From Cyclobacteriaceae bacterium (lineage in GTDB: Bacteria > Bacteroidota > Bacteroidia > Cytophagales > Cyclobacteriaceae): 64,000 nt of DNA. The notes under the pieces were generated by a model. The model searched no databases. It worked only from the letters and a program-made list of their open reading frames with translations, and had not been told where the DNA came from. A program made the translations under genes and the position numbers. Positions 8,319 through 16,766 of the stretch are shown here, one piece after another. Each line of letters opens with the position of its first letter. Position 1 is the first letter of the stretch. The stretch lies in the NCBI GenBank assembly GCA_019638395.1, contig JAHBTX010000002.1:744001-808000 (forward strand). The letters run 5' to 3'.

Positions 8319-10667
8319 ATGACACGCTTTAAACATTTATTGGCAATTGTTGCCATTATCTCTACTTCAAATCTTTTTGGTCAACAGCTAACGCAAACAG
8401 TACGGGGTACCGTACTGGATAAAATTTCAAAAATCGGGTTGCCGGGAGCTACCGTTGTTATTTTAAACTCAGAACCTTTACTGGGTGCCACTACCGATCC
8501 GGATGGTAACTTTCGCATCAACCAGGTGCCGGTTGGCACACAAACAATAAAAATTTCTTTTGTTGGATACAAAGACGTTACCACCAACCTGATTGTAAAT
8601 TCCGGTAAGGAAGTAGTGGTTCAAATTCCTATTGAAGAGGACATTACTCAGTTAGAAGAAATTGTAGTGCGCCCCGATGCCGAAAAGAACAAACCATTGA
8701 ATGAGATGGCTGTTGTAAGCACGCGCACATTTTCGGTAGAAGAAACCCGAAAATTTGCAGCTGCCGTTAATGACCCTGCACGCGCAGCCATCTCATTTGC
8801 AGGAGTGGTTTCTACCGATGATGGCAATAACCAGATTTCAATTCGGGGTAACTCACCATTCGGACTATTGTGGCGCATGGAGGGTGTGGATATTCCCAAC
8901 CCCAATCATTTTGCCGCAGTGGGTTCATCGGGTGGAGGAATTTCCATTCTTAGTTCGCAATTGCTTGCTAACTCTGATTTTTCTACCGGGGCGTTTGCTG
9001 CAGAGTATGGTAATGCGTTAGCGGGGGTGTTTGATCTTAATCTTCGCAAAGGAAATAATGAGAAACGCGAATACACGGTACAAGCCGGGGTATTGGGTAT
9101 GGACTTTGCCACTGAAGGTCCTTTCTCAAAAAATTACCGGGGTTCTTACCTCATCAACTATCGCTATTCTACCTTAAGCATACTTTCAAAAATAGGTGTT
9201 AACATAGGCGATGCCGTTACTAACTTTCAGGATTTATCGTACAACATTTATTTGCCCACCAATCGGTTTGGTAATTTTTCGTTGTTTGGATTTGGTGGAT
9301 TGAGTGATCAGTTACAAGAAGCAAAACGAGATTCGTCCAAATGGGAGTATGATTATCAACGTTATAATTCCAACTATTTTTCTAACACCGGAGCAGCTGG
9401 GTTTAAACATGCTTACACCCTAAACCCTAACACATACCTGCAAACAACGGTTGTGCTATCGGGCAACGACCATGGTTATGAAGAAGACCGGTTGGATAAC
9501 AATTACAATCCGCGTTTTAACTATAAACAAAACTATGTAACCCGTAAAATCACTCTCAGTTCGGTAATAAATCATAAGTTTAATGCACGCAGTACCATGC
9601 GCTCGGGGTTTTATTTAAATCGTTACACGTATGGTTTAAACCTGCGTTACCGCGATGCAGAATTAAATCAAATTGTACAACCACTTGATTCCAAAATGCA
9701 CGCCAACACGATTCAGGCATTTTCGCAATGGAATTATAAAGTAAGCGAGCAGTTTAGTTTTAATACCGGATTACACGCGCTCTTTCTTACCAACAACCAA
9801 ACTCTATCATTAGAGCCACGCGCTTCGGTAAAATATGATCTTACCGAGCAACAATCCTTTTCGATTGGTTACGGTCTCCACAGCCAGATGCAGCCCATTG
9901 GCATTTACGAAACACGCACCGAACAGCCCGATGGATCAGTTACATTGCCCAACAAAAATCTGGGATTTAATAAGGCACATCATGTAGTGTTGGGTTATGA
10001 TCGCTCGCTTTCGCGATACCTGCACATTAAAGCCGAAACGTATTATCAGCATTTGTATAACATTGCCGTTAGCAACGATAGTAGCAGCCCCGTTTCTACG
10101 TTAATGTCGGAATGGGGCTATATAACCGACCCGATGGTTAACGAAGGAACCGGCCGCAACTATGGAGTGGAGCTTACCTTAGAGCAATTTCTGCACAACA
10201 ACTTATACTTCTTACTGTCAACCTCGTTTTATAATTCAGAATACAAAGCATTGGATAATATCTGGCGCAATACCCGCTTTAACGGAAAGCATGCTATTAG
10301 TTTTACAGCCGGTAAAGAATACAATTGGAAGAAAGGCCGGGTGTTTGGTGTAAACGTGCGCACCATTTATACCGGTGGTTTTTGGGAAACACCCATTGAC
10401 ATTGCTCGCTCAGTTGAATTGGGCCAGACACACTACATCGAGTCGTTGGCATATACCGAACAACTACCCGATTATTTTCGCACCGATGTGCGCTTAAGCA
10501 TCAAGCGAAATCGTACCCGAACCACTTCAACGCTTTCGCTGGATTTACAAAACGCCACTAACCACAAAAACCTGGGTGGCCAGTATTTCGAGCCACAAAG
10601 TGGCAAGGTTGAAAAATGGTATCTGCTGCCACTATTACCCATTCTTAGTTACAAGGTTGAGTTTTAA
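8319..10667 (+). CDS. TonB-dependent outer-membrane receptor
   Basis: A 782-residue protein if begun at ATG 8319, which opens a clear signal peptide (MTRFKHLLAIVAIISTSNLF-GQ); an upstream in-frame start at 8217 would overlap the preceding gene and bury it. A CarboxypepD_reg-like domain follows (VRGTVLDKISKIGLPGATVV), then the plug (about 110-230, with QISIRGNSPFGLLWRMEGVD), then a beta-barrel ending in F (LSYKVEF), as usual for such barrels. The receptor has no STN domain of its own; the upstream 602-residue protein may supply it. Ligand unknown. The FecI/FecR genes upstream suggest autoregulation by its ligand. Confidence 0.9.
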   Translation: MTRFKHLLAIVAIISTSNLFGQQLTQTVRGTVLDKISKIGLPGATVVILNSEPLLGATTDPDGNFRINQVPVGTQTIKISFVGYKDVTTNLIVNSGKEVVVQIPIEEDITQLEEIVVRPDAEKNKPLNEMAVVSTRTFSVEETRKFAAAVNDPARAAISFAGVVSTDDGNNQISIRGNSPFGLLWRMEGVDIPNPNHFAAVGSSGGGISILSSQLLANSDFSTGAFAAEYGNALAGVFDLNLRKGNNEKREYTVQAGVLGMDFATEGPFSKNYRGSYLINYRYSTLSILSKIGVNIGDAVTNFQDLSYNIYLPTNRFGNFSLFGFGGLSDQLQEAKRDSSKWEYDYQRYNSNYFSNTGAAGFKHAYTLNPNTYLQTTVVLSGNDHGYEEDRLDNNYNPRFNYKQNYVTRKITLSSVINHKFNARSTMRSGFYLNRYTYGLNLRYRDAELNQIVQPLDSKMHANTIQAFSQWNYKVSEQFSFNTGLHALFLTNNQTLSLEPRASVKYDLTEQQSFSIGYGLHSQMQPIGIYETRTEQPDGSVTLPNKNLGFNKAHHVVLGYDRSLSRYLHIKAETYYQHLYNIAVSNDSSSPVSTLMSEWGYITDPMVNEGTGRNYGVELTLEQFLHNNLYFLLSTSFYNSEYKALDNIWRNTRFNGKHAISFTAGKEYNWKKGRVFGVNVRTIYTGGFWETPIDIARSVELGQTHYIESLAYTEQLPDYFRTDVRLSIKRNRTRTTSTLSLDLQNATNHKNLGGQYFEPQSGKVEKWYLLPLLPILSYKVEF

Positions 10668-10762
10668 ACTACTTATTGGTTGAGCATGCTTATATTTTTT
10701 TTCGAAACAACTAGGGGACTGATTTCCGGTAGTTGTCCTACCAACAAAAAACAAATAAGATT

Positions 10763-11464
10763 ATGAAGCGGTTTACCATTATTCTAGCACTTACTTCTTT
10801 TTGGTTATCGAGCTGTTTAAATGAAGAAGACCCGGGCCCACGGCAGCAAGATGTACGCACTTTTGCTGTAGTTGATTTTGACCGGGTTGAAGCAGGCGAT
10901 GGTTTGGATGTTACTATTGTTTTTGGCTCGAACTATACTATTAAAGCCGAGGGCGATCGCAGAAACCTGAGCGATCTGGAAGTGTTTAAAAGGGGAAGTT
11001 CACTAATCGTTCAATATGATGAAAGCGAAAACCGAAAGTACACCACCTTTATTACTATAACAATGCCCGAACTTGCCGGTATAAATTTTTCGGGTGCGGT
11101 TAATGGCAAGGTTAATGGTTTTGCAGCCGTACCACGATTGGATGTTACCTTATCGGGTGCATCGTTAGGCCAGATAGATATGGATGCTACTGAACTTTAT
11201 TTGAATATTAATGGTGCATCGCAATTGCGGTTGCGCGGAACGGGAAGCCTGATGGACGGCAGTATTTCGGGTGCATCGCTCCTAACCGGTTTTGATTATC
11301 TAGCAGCAGAAGCAAGGCTGCATATTTCGGGTGCAAGCCAAGGTCGTGTAAATGTTACACAACAGTTGAAGGTAATAGCAACCGGGGCAAGCGAGGTTAT
11401 TTATCGGGGCAATCCTCAACTTCAGGCTGAAACATCTGGAGCGAGTATAGTGCGCAAAGATTAA
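10763..11464 (+). CDS. DUF2807 (head GIN domain) lipoprotein
   Basis: A 233-residue lipoprotein. ATG 10763 begins a signal peptide with lipobox LSSC (Cys18). The mature part matches the DUF2807 family of right-handed beta-helix proteins: alternating beta turns with recurring SGAS or TGAS motifs (ISGASLLTGF, ISGASQGRVN, ATGASEVIYRG). Function in the family is not known; a cell-surface adhesive role is often guessed. It follows the TonB receptor after 95 bp on the same strand and may belong to the same regulon. Confidence 0.85.
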   Translation: MKRFTIILALTSFWLSSCLNEEDPGPRQQDVRTFAVVDFDRVEAGDGLDVTIVFGSNYTIKAEGDRRNLSDLEVFKRGSSLIVQYDESENRKYTTFITITMPELAGINFSGAVNGKVNGFAAVPRLDVTLSGASLGQIDMDATELYLNINGASQLRLRGTGSLMDGSISGASLLTGFDYLAAEARLHISGASQGRVNVTQQLKVIATGASEVIYRGNPQLQAETSGASIVRKD

Positions 11465-11563
11465 ACAAACGGTTCTGTATTAAAAATACAGTACTAAGCG
11501 GGTTGATTTGTACATTCAAATAATGGTAATGCATCCGCTTAAACTCCGGATCAAATTCATATA

Positions 11564-11598
11564 CAGGCCGACTCGTAAAAGTGTCGGCTTTGTTCTTT
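11564..11598. terminator. Possible terminator between convergent genes
   Basis: GCCGAC (11566-11571) pairs with GTCGGC (11582-11587), followed by TTTGTTCTTTTT. It lies between the DUF2807 gene and the convergent MORN-type gene. A smaller hairpin, CTGTATT/AATACAG, lies at 11475-11491 without a T tract. Confidence 0.5.
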
Positions 11599-11613
11599 TT
11601 AGAACGACCTGAA

Positions 11614-12426
11614 TTACTTCGAATAAATTTCCTTTCCCTTTTCGTCCCACTCTTTGCGTACGTAAGGGCGTACTGCTTTCTCAAAAGGTACTTTGGGGTA
11701 GGCGATAATACGCTTGCGCTTGCCATTAGGATAGTTTTCAATCCAATCGTTTACACGTTCGCCCCAATGATATTCGCCTTGAACGGCTATCTGGCCGTTT
11801 TCATGGAAGAAGTAATAGTAACCCTCCTTCTCTCCATATTCAATAGGAATAATTTCCTTTAGCTTTTTTCTATCGTTTGGATCGTAATATGTAACAAGCG
11901 ATTCTTTTGGCCAGCCTTTGTAATACTTTTCTTTGTCTTCCACCAGGTCTTGCCGGTTATACTGCATCCACCGGCCGTGCTTTGTGCCTTTGTAAAAGAT
12001 GCCCTCTTCAATTACATCATCGCCTACCATTTTTTTATAAGGGCCATGTGCCAATACACCTTTCTTTACATCAAATGCAGCCGTGCTTGTTTTGCGTAGT
12101 TCCTTGCGCACAAAATCATACCAATACACATCGCGTGCAAAACCAGTTGGCACGTCTGGTTTTTTCAGCACATAGAAATATTCCACAGTGGTTTTGTCGC
12201 CAAAACCTTTGCGTGTAAATTTTTTACGGGTTTTAATGCCGTAATAAACTTTGCGTTTGGGTTTTTTCTTTTTGGTTGGAAGGGGCTCATCGTTCTGATC
12301 TAATTCCAACAATGTAAATGGCTTATCGGTATCAAATGTAAACTGGCCTTCTTGCACAGTTGCCTGCTGTTGCGCTGCTACCCAGGTGGGAACTACGATG
12401 GCTATTATGATAAGGCTCTGTTTCAT
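11614..12426 (-). CDS. Exported MORN-type repeat (YwqK-like) protein
   Basis: A 270-residue protein with a signal peptide (MKQSLIIIAIVVPTWVAAQ). From about residue 140 it has repeats of the MORN-variant type found in YwqK-like proteins (EEGIFYKGTKHGRWMQYN; GYYYFFHENGQIAVQGEYHW; NDWIENYPNGKRKR). Residues about 50-65 are strongly basic (PTKKKKPKRKVYYGIKTRKK). Such proteins are common in Bacteroidota as periplasmic or surface proteins of unknown role. Despite the database label 'antitoxin' for YwqK relatives, no toxin gene lies nearby. A box TACTTTCG (one mismatch to TAnnTTTG) lies 14 bp upstream at 12440-12447. Confidence 0.8.
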   Translation of the reverse strand: MKQSLIIIAIVVPTWVAAQQQATVQEGQFTFDTDKPFTLLELDQNDEPLPTKKKKPKRKVYYGIKTRKKFTRKGFGDKTTVEYFYVLKKPDVPTGFARDVYWYDFVRKELRKTSTAAFDVKKGVLAHGPYKKMVGDDVIEEGIFYKGTKHGRWMQYNRQDLVEDKEKYYKGWPKESLVTYYDPNDRKKLKEIIPIEYGEKEGYYYFFHENGQIAVQGEYHWGERVNDWIENYPNGKRKRIIAYPKVPFEKAVRPYVRKEWDEKGKEIYSK

Positions 12427-12479
12427 TTTTACAAGGAAACGAAAGTACTTAAAAATTAGTATTCAGCATTTAAACAGTT

Positions 12480-12611
12480 AAGAGTTGTCTCAAAAGTCGA
12501 AATTAGGAGCGTGTGTCATTCCGGCCTTGTGCCGGAATCCTATTTAGCACCGCTGAGACTGGATCGCGGAAAAAATTCGCGATAACGGAACGACTTTTGA
12601 AACAACCTCTT
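12480..12611. repeat. MITE-like element with 20-bp imperfect terminal inverted repeats
   Basis: The ends AAGAGTTGTCTCAAAAGTCG (12480-12499) and CGACTTTTGAAACAACCTCTT (12591-12611) are inverted copies differing at two positions. Inside are two hairpins: ATTCCGGC/GCCGGAAT (12518-12538) and ATCGCG/CGCGAT (about 12562-12582). At about 132 bp with no coding capacity it looks like a miniature non-autonomous element. No target-site duplication was evident by eye. Confidence 0.6.
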
Positions 12612-12656
12612 ATTATTTAGTTCATGAAAGCGTTTTTAATTATGAACAGCGAAAGA

Positions 12657-15600
12657 CTAATAAAGCAGTAACCTTTGTAAAAGTTGTTTGGTTTTCTCCG
12701 GCTCCACAGGCCCGGCTGTTCCGGTTTTAAATTCCTGCTCGGATAAAACTTTTAGTGGTTGAACTAATTTATCGCCTGCTACGGCACTGTTTATCTTTTT
12801 CACTTTCACATTTTTTATAACCTCGAATGTCTTTTGAATCTCAGCTACTTTCAATGAAAGATTATCCACCCGCTCTAATTGCGATATACCTGGCAGCCCG
12901 GGATACGATCGCACGGTACCATACAATTCCGCCACCTCTTCGGTTAGCCTGCGCTCGGTGGCAATGTAGAAATCGCCACCTTTAAATGCTATCGCGCTGT
13001 TCTGTGTTTCCAGTTCTTTAATTAATGGATTAAATGTTTTTGAAAGTTTGGGGAATTTTTGAACACGCTCTTTTGATTGATTTAGCAAATCTGTTTGCGC
13101 TGCATACACATAGGCCAAATCTTCCGCTTGCTTAAACAACTTCATGGTTGTTTCATACTGAAGTTTTCTTTCGGCTAATGTATAAACCGAGTTCTCCGGA
13201 TATTGAAGTGTAAACGATCCCCAAAACTCTTCTTTCCCCTTTATCACTTTCACCTTATATGTTCCAGCTTGCAACATCGGCCCGAAGAGTGCACCGCCTA
13301 CAGCTTCGCGCGTATCCGATGGTGGTATGCGGGGGCGATCTTTTGTTAAAATCAAATCCACAATATTGATGCCCGCACTTTTTCCTGCCGGAATTTCTTT
13401 TATCAACGTTCCATCCAGATCATAAACCTCAATAGCCATTTTACCAAACGTATGGCGCTTGTTCATATAATAAACAATGCGCGGCAGCGGGTTTGGGTTT
13501 TCGCCATAAAAAACATCATCGCCAGGCGATGGGTTACGTGTGGTGCCACCCGCTTCACTTAGAATAGTTGGCTTGGTTTCCATAAAGTGAAAAGCCTTTG
13601 CCATAATTTCAGGCGTTACCTGGCGCAAGGGTGTAATATCATCAATAATGTAAATACCCCGCCCATGTGTGGCCAGCACCAGCGCATCTTCAGTTGGGTG
13701 TATAACCATATCGTGTACAGCAACTTTTGGAAGATTATTATCAAATCGATTCCATTTCTTTCCGCCATCAATAGAAACATAAAGCCCAAACTCAGTTCCG
13801 GCAAAAAGCAGGTTCGGATTTTTCAGGTCTTCACGAATTACATAAGCATGGCCTTCAATTTCTGGTGTAGCCAACGAGGTCCACGTTGCTCCCATATCCG
13901 TTGTTTTATAGATATAGGTTTTCATATCCCCATTGCGATGGTTATCGAATGTTATGTAAGCTGTGCTCTTATCGTGGTGGCCAGGCTCTGCATACGAACA
14001 CCAATTACCAGCCGGTAAACCTGTAATGTTTTTAGTAACGTTTGTCCACGCTGTACCCTGGTTGTTTGTAACATGAACCAGTCCGTCATCGGTACCAACC
14101 CAAATAACTTTTTCATCTAACGGAGATTCGGCTACCGCATAAATAGTAGTGTTGTTTTCGGCCGATGAGTTATCGATGGATAAGCCTCCGGTTTGTTTTT
14201 GGCGCTGGCGTTTGGGATCGTTAGTGGTAAGATCGGGAGAGATTTTTTTCCAGGTATCACCTCTGTCATCCGACATAAATAAAAACTGACTGCCGGCATA
14301 AATACGATCAGCTTTATTGGGGCTTTGTACCAATGGCGCATTCCAGTTAAATCTTAAATCCGGATCGCCTTTGGCAGGAAATGGTTTAATGCCTTTGGCT
14401 TGTCCGGTTTTAATATTCACCCGATTCATTTCGCCACCCTGGTATTCTGAATAGATAATATTTTTATCGGCAGGGTGCCGGTGCGAATAAAATCCATCAC
14501 CATATAACGACATTTGCCAATCGGCATTGGTTACACCACCGGCACCTTGCGATGGCCCAAACCATGATCCATTATCCTGCAAACCACCATATACATTGTA
14601 TGGCTTTTCATTATCAACAGACACGTGATAGAACTGACCCACGGCCAGGTTATCCCACATGCGGAATGTGTAACCCTGATCGAACGATTCGTAAACACCG
14701 CCATCAGTTCCCAATAAAATATGTTTGGAGTTTTTCGGATCAATCCAACCGGCATGCACATCGGCATGGGGGCTACCCATTTGCCTGAATTTTATTCCGC
14801 CATCGGTGCTGATGATGGGGACAAATGCACATTTCAAAACGTTTTTTTCATTCGATGGATCGACCGTAAGTCGTGAAAAGTAAAAGGGACGTACGGTATT
14901 GCTGAAATCGCTGTTGATTTTTTTCCACGATGCGCCTGCACCTTCTGATTTGTACAAACCTTTATTTTCATCGCCCTTACCCTCTACACTTGCATACAAA
15001 ACCTGGGCATTGGTTGGGGCAACGGCAATGCCTATGCGGCCCAGCATCGTATTGGGTAAACCATTGTGAATTTTATTCCAAGTCTTTCCACCATCTGTTG
15101 ATTTATAAAGACCACTACCTCCTGTAAATCCTGAATCAAAAAAATCAGGATACCTGCGATGACTCCACATAGCGGCATATAGTATGTCTGGATTTTTCGG
15201 ATCGATATCCATATCGGCACAACCCGTGTTTGCATCTACATATAAAATCTTGGTCCATGTTTTTCCGCCATCGGTTGTTTTAAAAACACCGCGTTCTTCA
15301 TTGGCACTCCAGAGCTGACCTTGTGCGGCTACATAAACTGTGTTGGGATCTTTCGGGTGTACAATAATATCGCTGATGTGTTCGGAGTCTTTAAGACCCA
15401 CAAACTCCCAATTGGTGCCACCATTAACCGATTTATAAACACCATTACCAACACCTACGCTATTACGAACCCACGGTTCGCCTGTGCCGACCCAAACAGT
15501 GTCGGGGTGATTTTGATCGATGGTAACTTTACCAATCGACATAGTATAATCATCAAACACAGGCCTGAGGTTAGCTCCGGCACTGATTGATTTCCAAAGA

Positions 15601-15797
15601 CCTCCACCAGCTGTGGCCACATAAATCAATTCTGGTTTTTTATTGGAGACTTCAATGTCGGAAATACGGCCACTCATAATAGCGGGGCCGATAGAACGAG
15701 CGCGTAAACCGCCCAGCAATGCTTTGCCTGAAAGTTCAGTTTGTGCGTTAGCGTGTATCGTTGCTGTTACGCACAGCAAGAAGAATAACTTTTTCAT
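12657..15797 (-). CDS. Exported VPS10/BNR-repeat beta-propeller protein
   Basis: A 1046-residue protein begun at ATG 15797, which starts a signal peptide (MKKLFFLLCVTATIHANAQ); the longer frame to 15845 adds an unlikely leader. Most of it (about 25-740) is sortilin/VPS10- and BNR-like propeller repeats, seen as repeated Asp-box-like strings (STDGGKTWNKI, SDDRGDTWKKI, TTDMGATWTSL, SIDGGKKWNRF). The last 300 residues form a different, partly helical domain. Such proteins are often named 'glycosyl hydrolase' in Bacteroidota, but catalytic residues are not evident and the function is open; surface binding or hydrolysis are both possible. It follows the gene at 15875 after a terminator. Confidence 0.85.
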   Translation of the reverse strand: MKKLFFLLCVTATIHANAQTELSGKALLGGLRARSIGPAIMSGRISDIEVSNKKPELIYVATAGGGLWKSISAGANLRPVFDDYTMSIGKVTIDQNHPDTVWVGTGEPWVRNSVGVGNGVYKSVNGGTNWEFVGLKDSEHISDIIVHPKDPNTVYVAAQGQLWSANEERGVFKTTDGGKTWTKILYVDANTGCADMDIDPKNPDILYAAMWSHRRYPDFFDSGFTGGSGLYKSTDGGKTWNKIHNGLPNTMLGRIGIAVAPTNAQVLYASVEGKGDENKGLYKSEGAGASWKKINSDFSNTVRPFYFSRLTVDPSNEKNVLKCAFVPIISTDGGIKFRQMGSPHADVHAGWIDPKNSKHILLGTDGGVYESFDQGYTFRMWDNLAVGQFYHVSVDNEKPYNVYGGLQDNGSWFGPSQGAGGVTNADWQMSLYGDGFYSHRHPADKNIIYSEYQGGEMNRVNIKTGQAKGIKPFPAKGDPDLRFNWNAPLVQSPNKADRIYAGSQFLFMSDDRGDTWKKISPDLTTNDPKRQRQKQTGGLSIDNSSAENNTTIYAVAESPLDEKVIWVGTDDGLVHVTNNQGTAWTNVTKNITGLPAGNWCSYAEPGHHDKSTAYITFDNHRNGDMKTYIYKTTDMGATWTSLATPEIEGHAYVIREDLKNPNLLFAGTEFGLYVSIDGGKKWNRFDNNLPKVAVHDMVIHPTEDALVLATHGRGIYIIDDITPLRQVTPEIMAKAFHFMETKPTILSEAGGTTRNPSPGDDVFYGENPNPLPRIVYYMNKRHTFGKMAIEVYDLDGTLIKEIPAGKSAGINIVDLILTKDRPRIPPSDTREAVGGALFGPMLQAGTYKVKVIKGKEEFWGSFTLQYPENSVYTLAERKLQYETTMKLFKQAEDLAYVYAAQTDLLNQSKERVQKFPKLSKTFNPLIKELETQNSAIAFKGGDFYIATERRLTEEVAELYGTVRSYPGLPGISQLERVDNLSLKVAEIQKTFEVIKNVKVKKINSAVAGDKLVQPLKVLSEQEFKTGTAGPVEPEKTKQLLQRLLLY

Positions 15798-15834
15798 ATT
15801 CAAAAGAATTTGTGTTCCAGATGGAGAAAATAAA

Positions 15835-15866
15835 AAAGGCTGCACCTCATGCAGCCTTTGTTTTTG
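15835..15866 (-). terminator. Intrinsic terminator after the LolA-like gene
   Basis: Perfect 10-bp stem AAAGGCTGCA (15835-15844) / TGCAGCCTTT (15850-15859) with a T run on the minus strand. It lies just past the stop of the gene at 15875-16606 and before the start of the VPS10 gene. Confidence 0.85.
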
Positions 15867-15874
15867 ATTGACTA

Positions 15875-16606
15875 TTACTTTTTAGGAAATGCAAAGAGTT
15901 TATCGTCCACATTTTCGTTGATAGTAACCTTTTGAAAAGTCATTTTTTGAACAGTTTGTCCATTAGCTTTTGTCTCCATTGAAAACGGAATCATCAAACC
16001 GTTTACCTCCTGGTAATCGCTTAAATATGTTTGTGCTTCCTGCCCTTTGGATGGGCCCGAGCGTGCGTACGACTTAGTCATGATCGGCACAAAATTTTCC
16101 GCATCGAAATAATGTATCTCGGTTACATCTTCCTTGTCGTTATGTTTGTTCTTAATCAGTTCTATTTTATAGCATGATGTACCATCCACTTCTTCTTTTC
16201 CAAGCAGTTTCACTTCGTGACCTTTCTTTTTGTAATCAATAAATTCGTCCTCCACTTCCTGGTCGGTCATTTCTTTTGCCTCCTCTTCGGGAATTTTTAC
16301 GGGTTCTTTTCCACCCATTAGCGGGTTTAACATCCAGGCATCGGTACCATCATAAGCCTGAACAATTTCCTGGCCCTGCACTTTTATTACCATGTGCACT
16401 TTGTTAGGAACTTTGCTGGTCATATTAAAATCCAGATCCATACCCTGCATAGACATTTTGCCGGTTGCCTTCATGGTTTTTAGGGCCTTCCATTTTTGTA
16501 CACCACCGGTGGTTTCGAGATACTTTGCTAAAATTTCATCGGCTGTTTGGGCCTGTGTTGAAAGCCCAGCGAAAAGGATAAACAGAAATAGTACTAATCG
16601 TTTCAT
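15875..16606 (-). CDS. LolA/LppX-fold outer-membrane lipoprotein-sorting-like protein
   Basis: A 243-residue periplasmic protein with a signal peptide (MKRLVLFLFILFAGLSTQAQ). The start of the mature part (ADEILAKYLETTGGVQKWKAL) and the following beta-rich stretches (MKATGKMSMQGMDLDFNM, VVKVQGQEIVQAYDG-like strands) are typical of the LolA-like half-barrel proteins of Bacteroidota. The family binds acyl chains or lipids, but individual paralogues are uncharacterised. It is probably monocistronic, since a strong terminator follows it. It is divergent from dsbD, with 160 bp between the starts. Confidence 0.8.
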   Translation of the reverse strand: MKRLVLFLFILFAGLSTQAQTADEILAKYLETTGGVQKWKALKTMKATGKMSMQGMDLDFNMTSKVPNKVHMVIKVQGQEIVQAYDGTDAWMLNPLMGGKEPVKIPEEEAKEMTDQEVEDEFIDYKKKGHEVKLLGKEEVDGTSCYKIELIKNKHNDKEDVTEIHYFDAENFVPIMTKSYARSGPSKGQEAQTYLSDYQEVNGLMIPFSMETKANGQTVQKMTFQKVTINENVDDKLFAFPKK

Positions 16607-16766
16607 AATTTTTGATTTTAAGGTTGTTCAAGTGCCGACACGTTCTTTGTTGTAATTAGTTGCAGGTTAATTCTTAAAATTACAGGAATTTATGGTGTTA
16701 AAAACACGTTAATCTGTAGTATTTATATTCCGCTAAAGTAGGGCTGCATTAAGTTTGCTAATTCTT

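Noticed and set aside
11581-11862. Plus-strand hydrophobic frame of 93 codons
   Set aside because: It is antisense to the MORN-type gene, whose repeats are clear; hydrophobicity comes from the reverse reading.
11614-12426. Toxin-antitoxin locus from the YwqK-like annotation
   Set aside because: The protein is exported and no toxin gene is adjacent; the antitoxin label is a database carry-over.
13587-14018. Plus-strand frame of 143 codons inside the VPS10 gene
   Set aside because: It is antisense to a long, well-supported gene and has no family likeness; the same holds for 25147-25659 (inside mqo), 48163-48636 (inside fadE), 4144-4653 (inside can) and 1032-1505.
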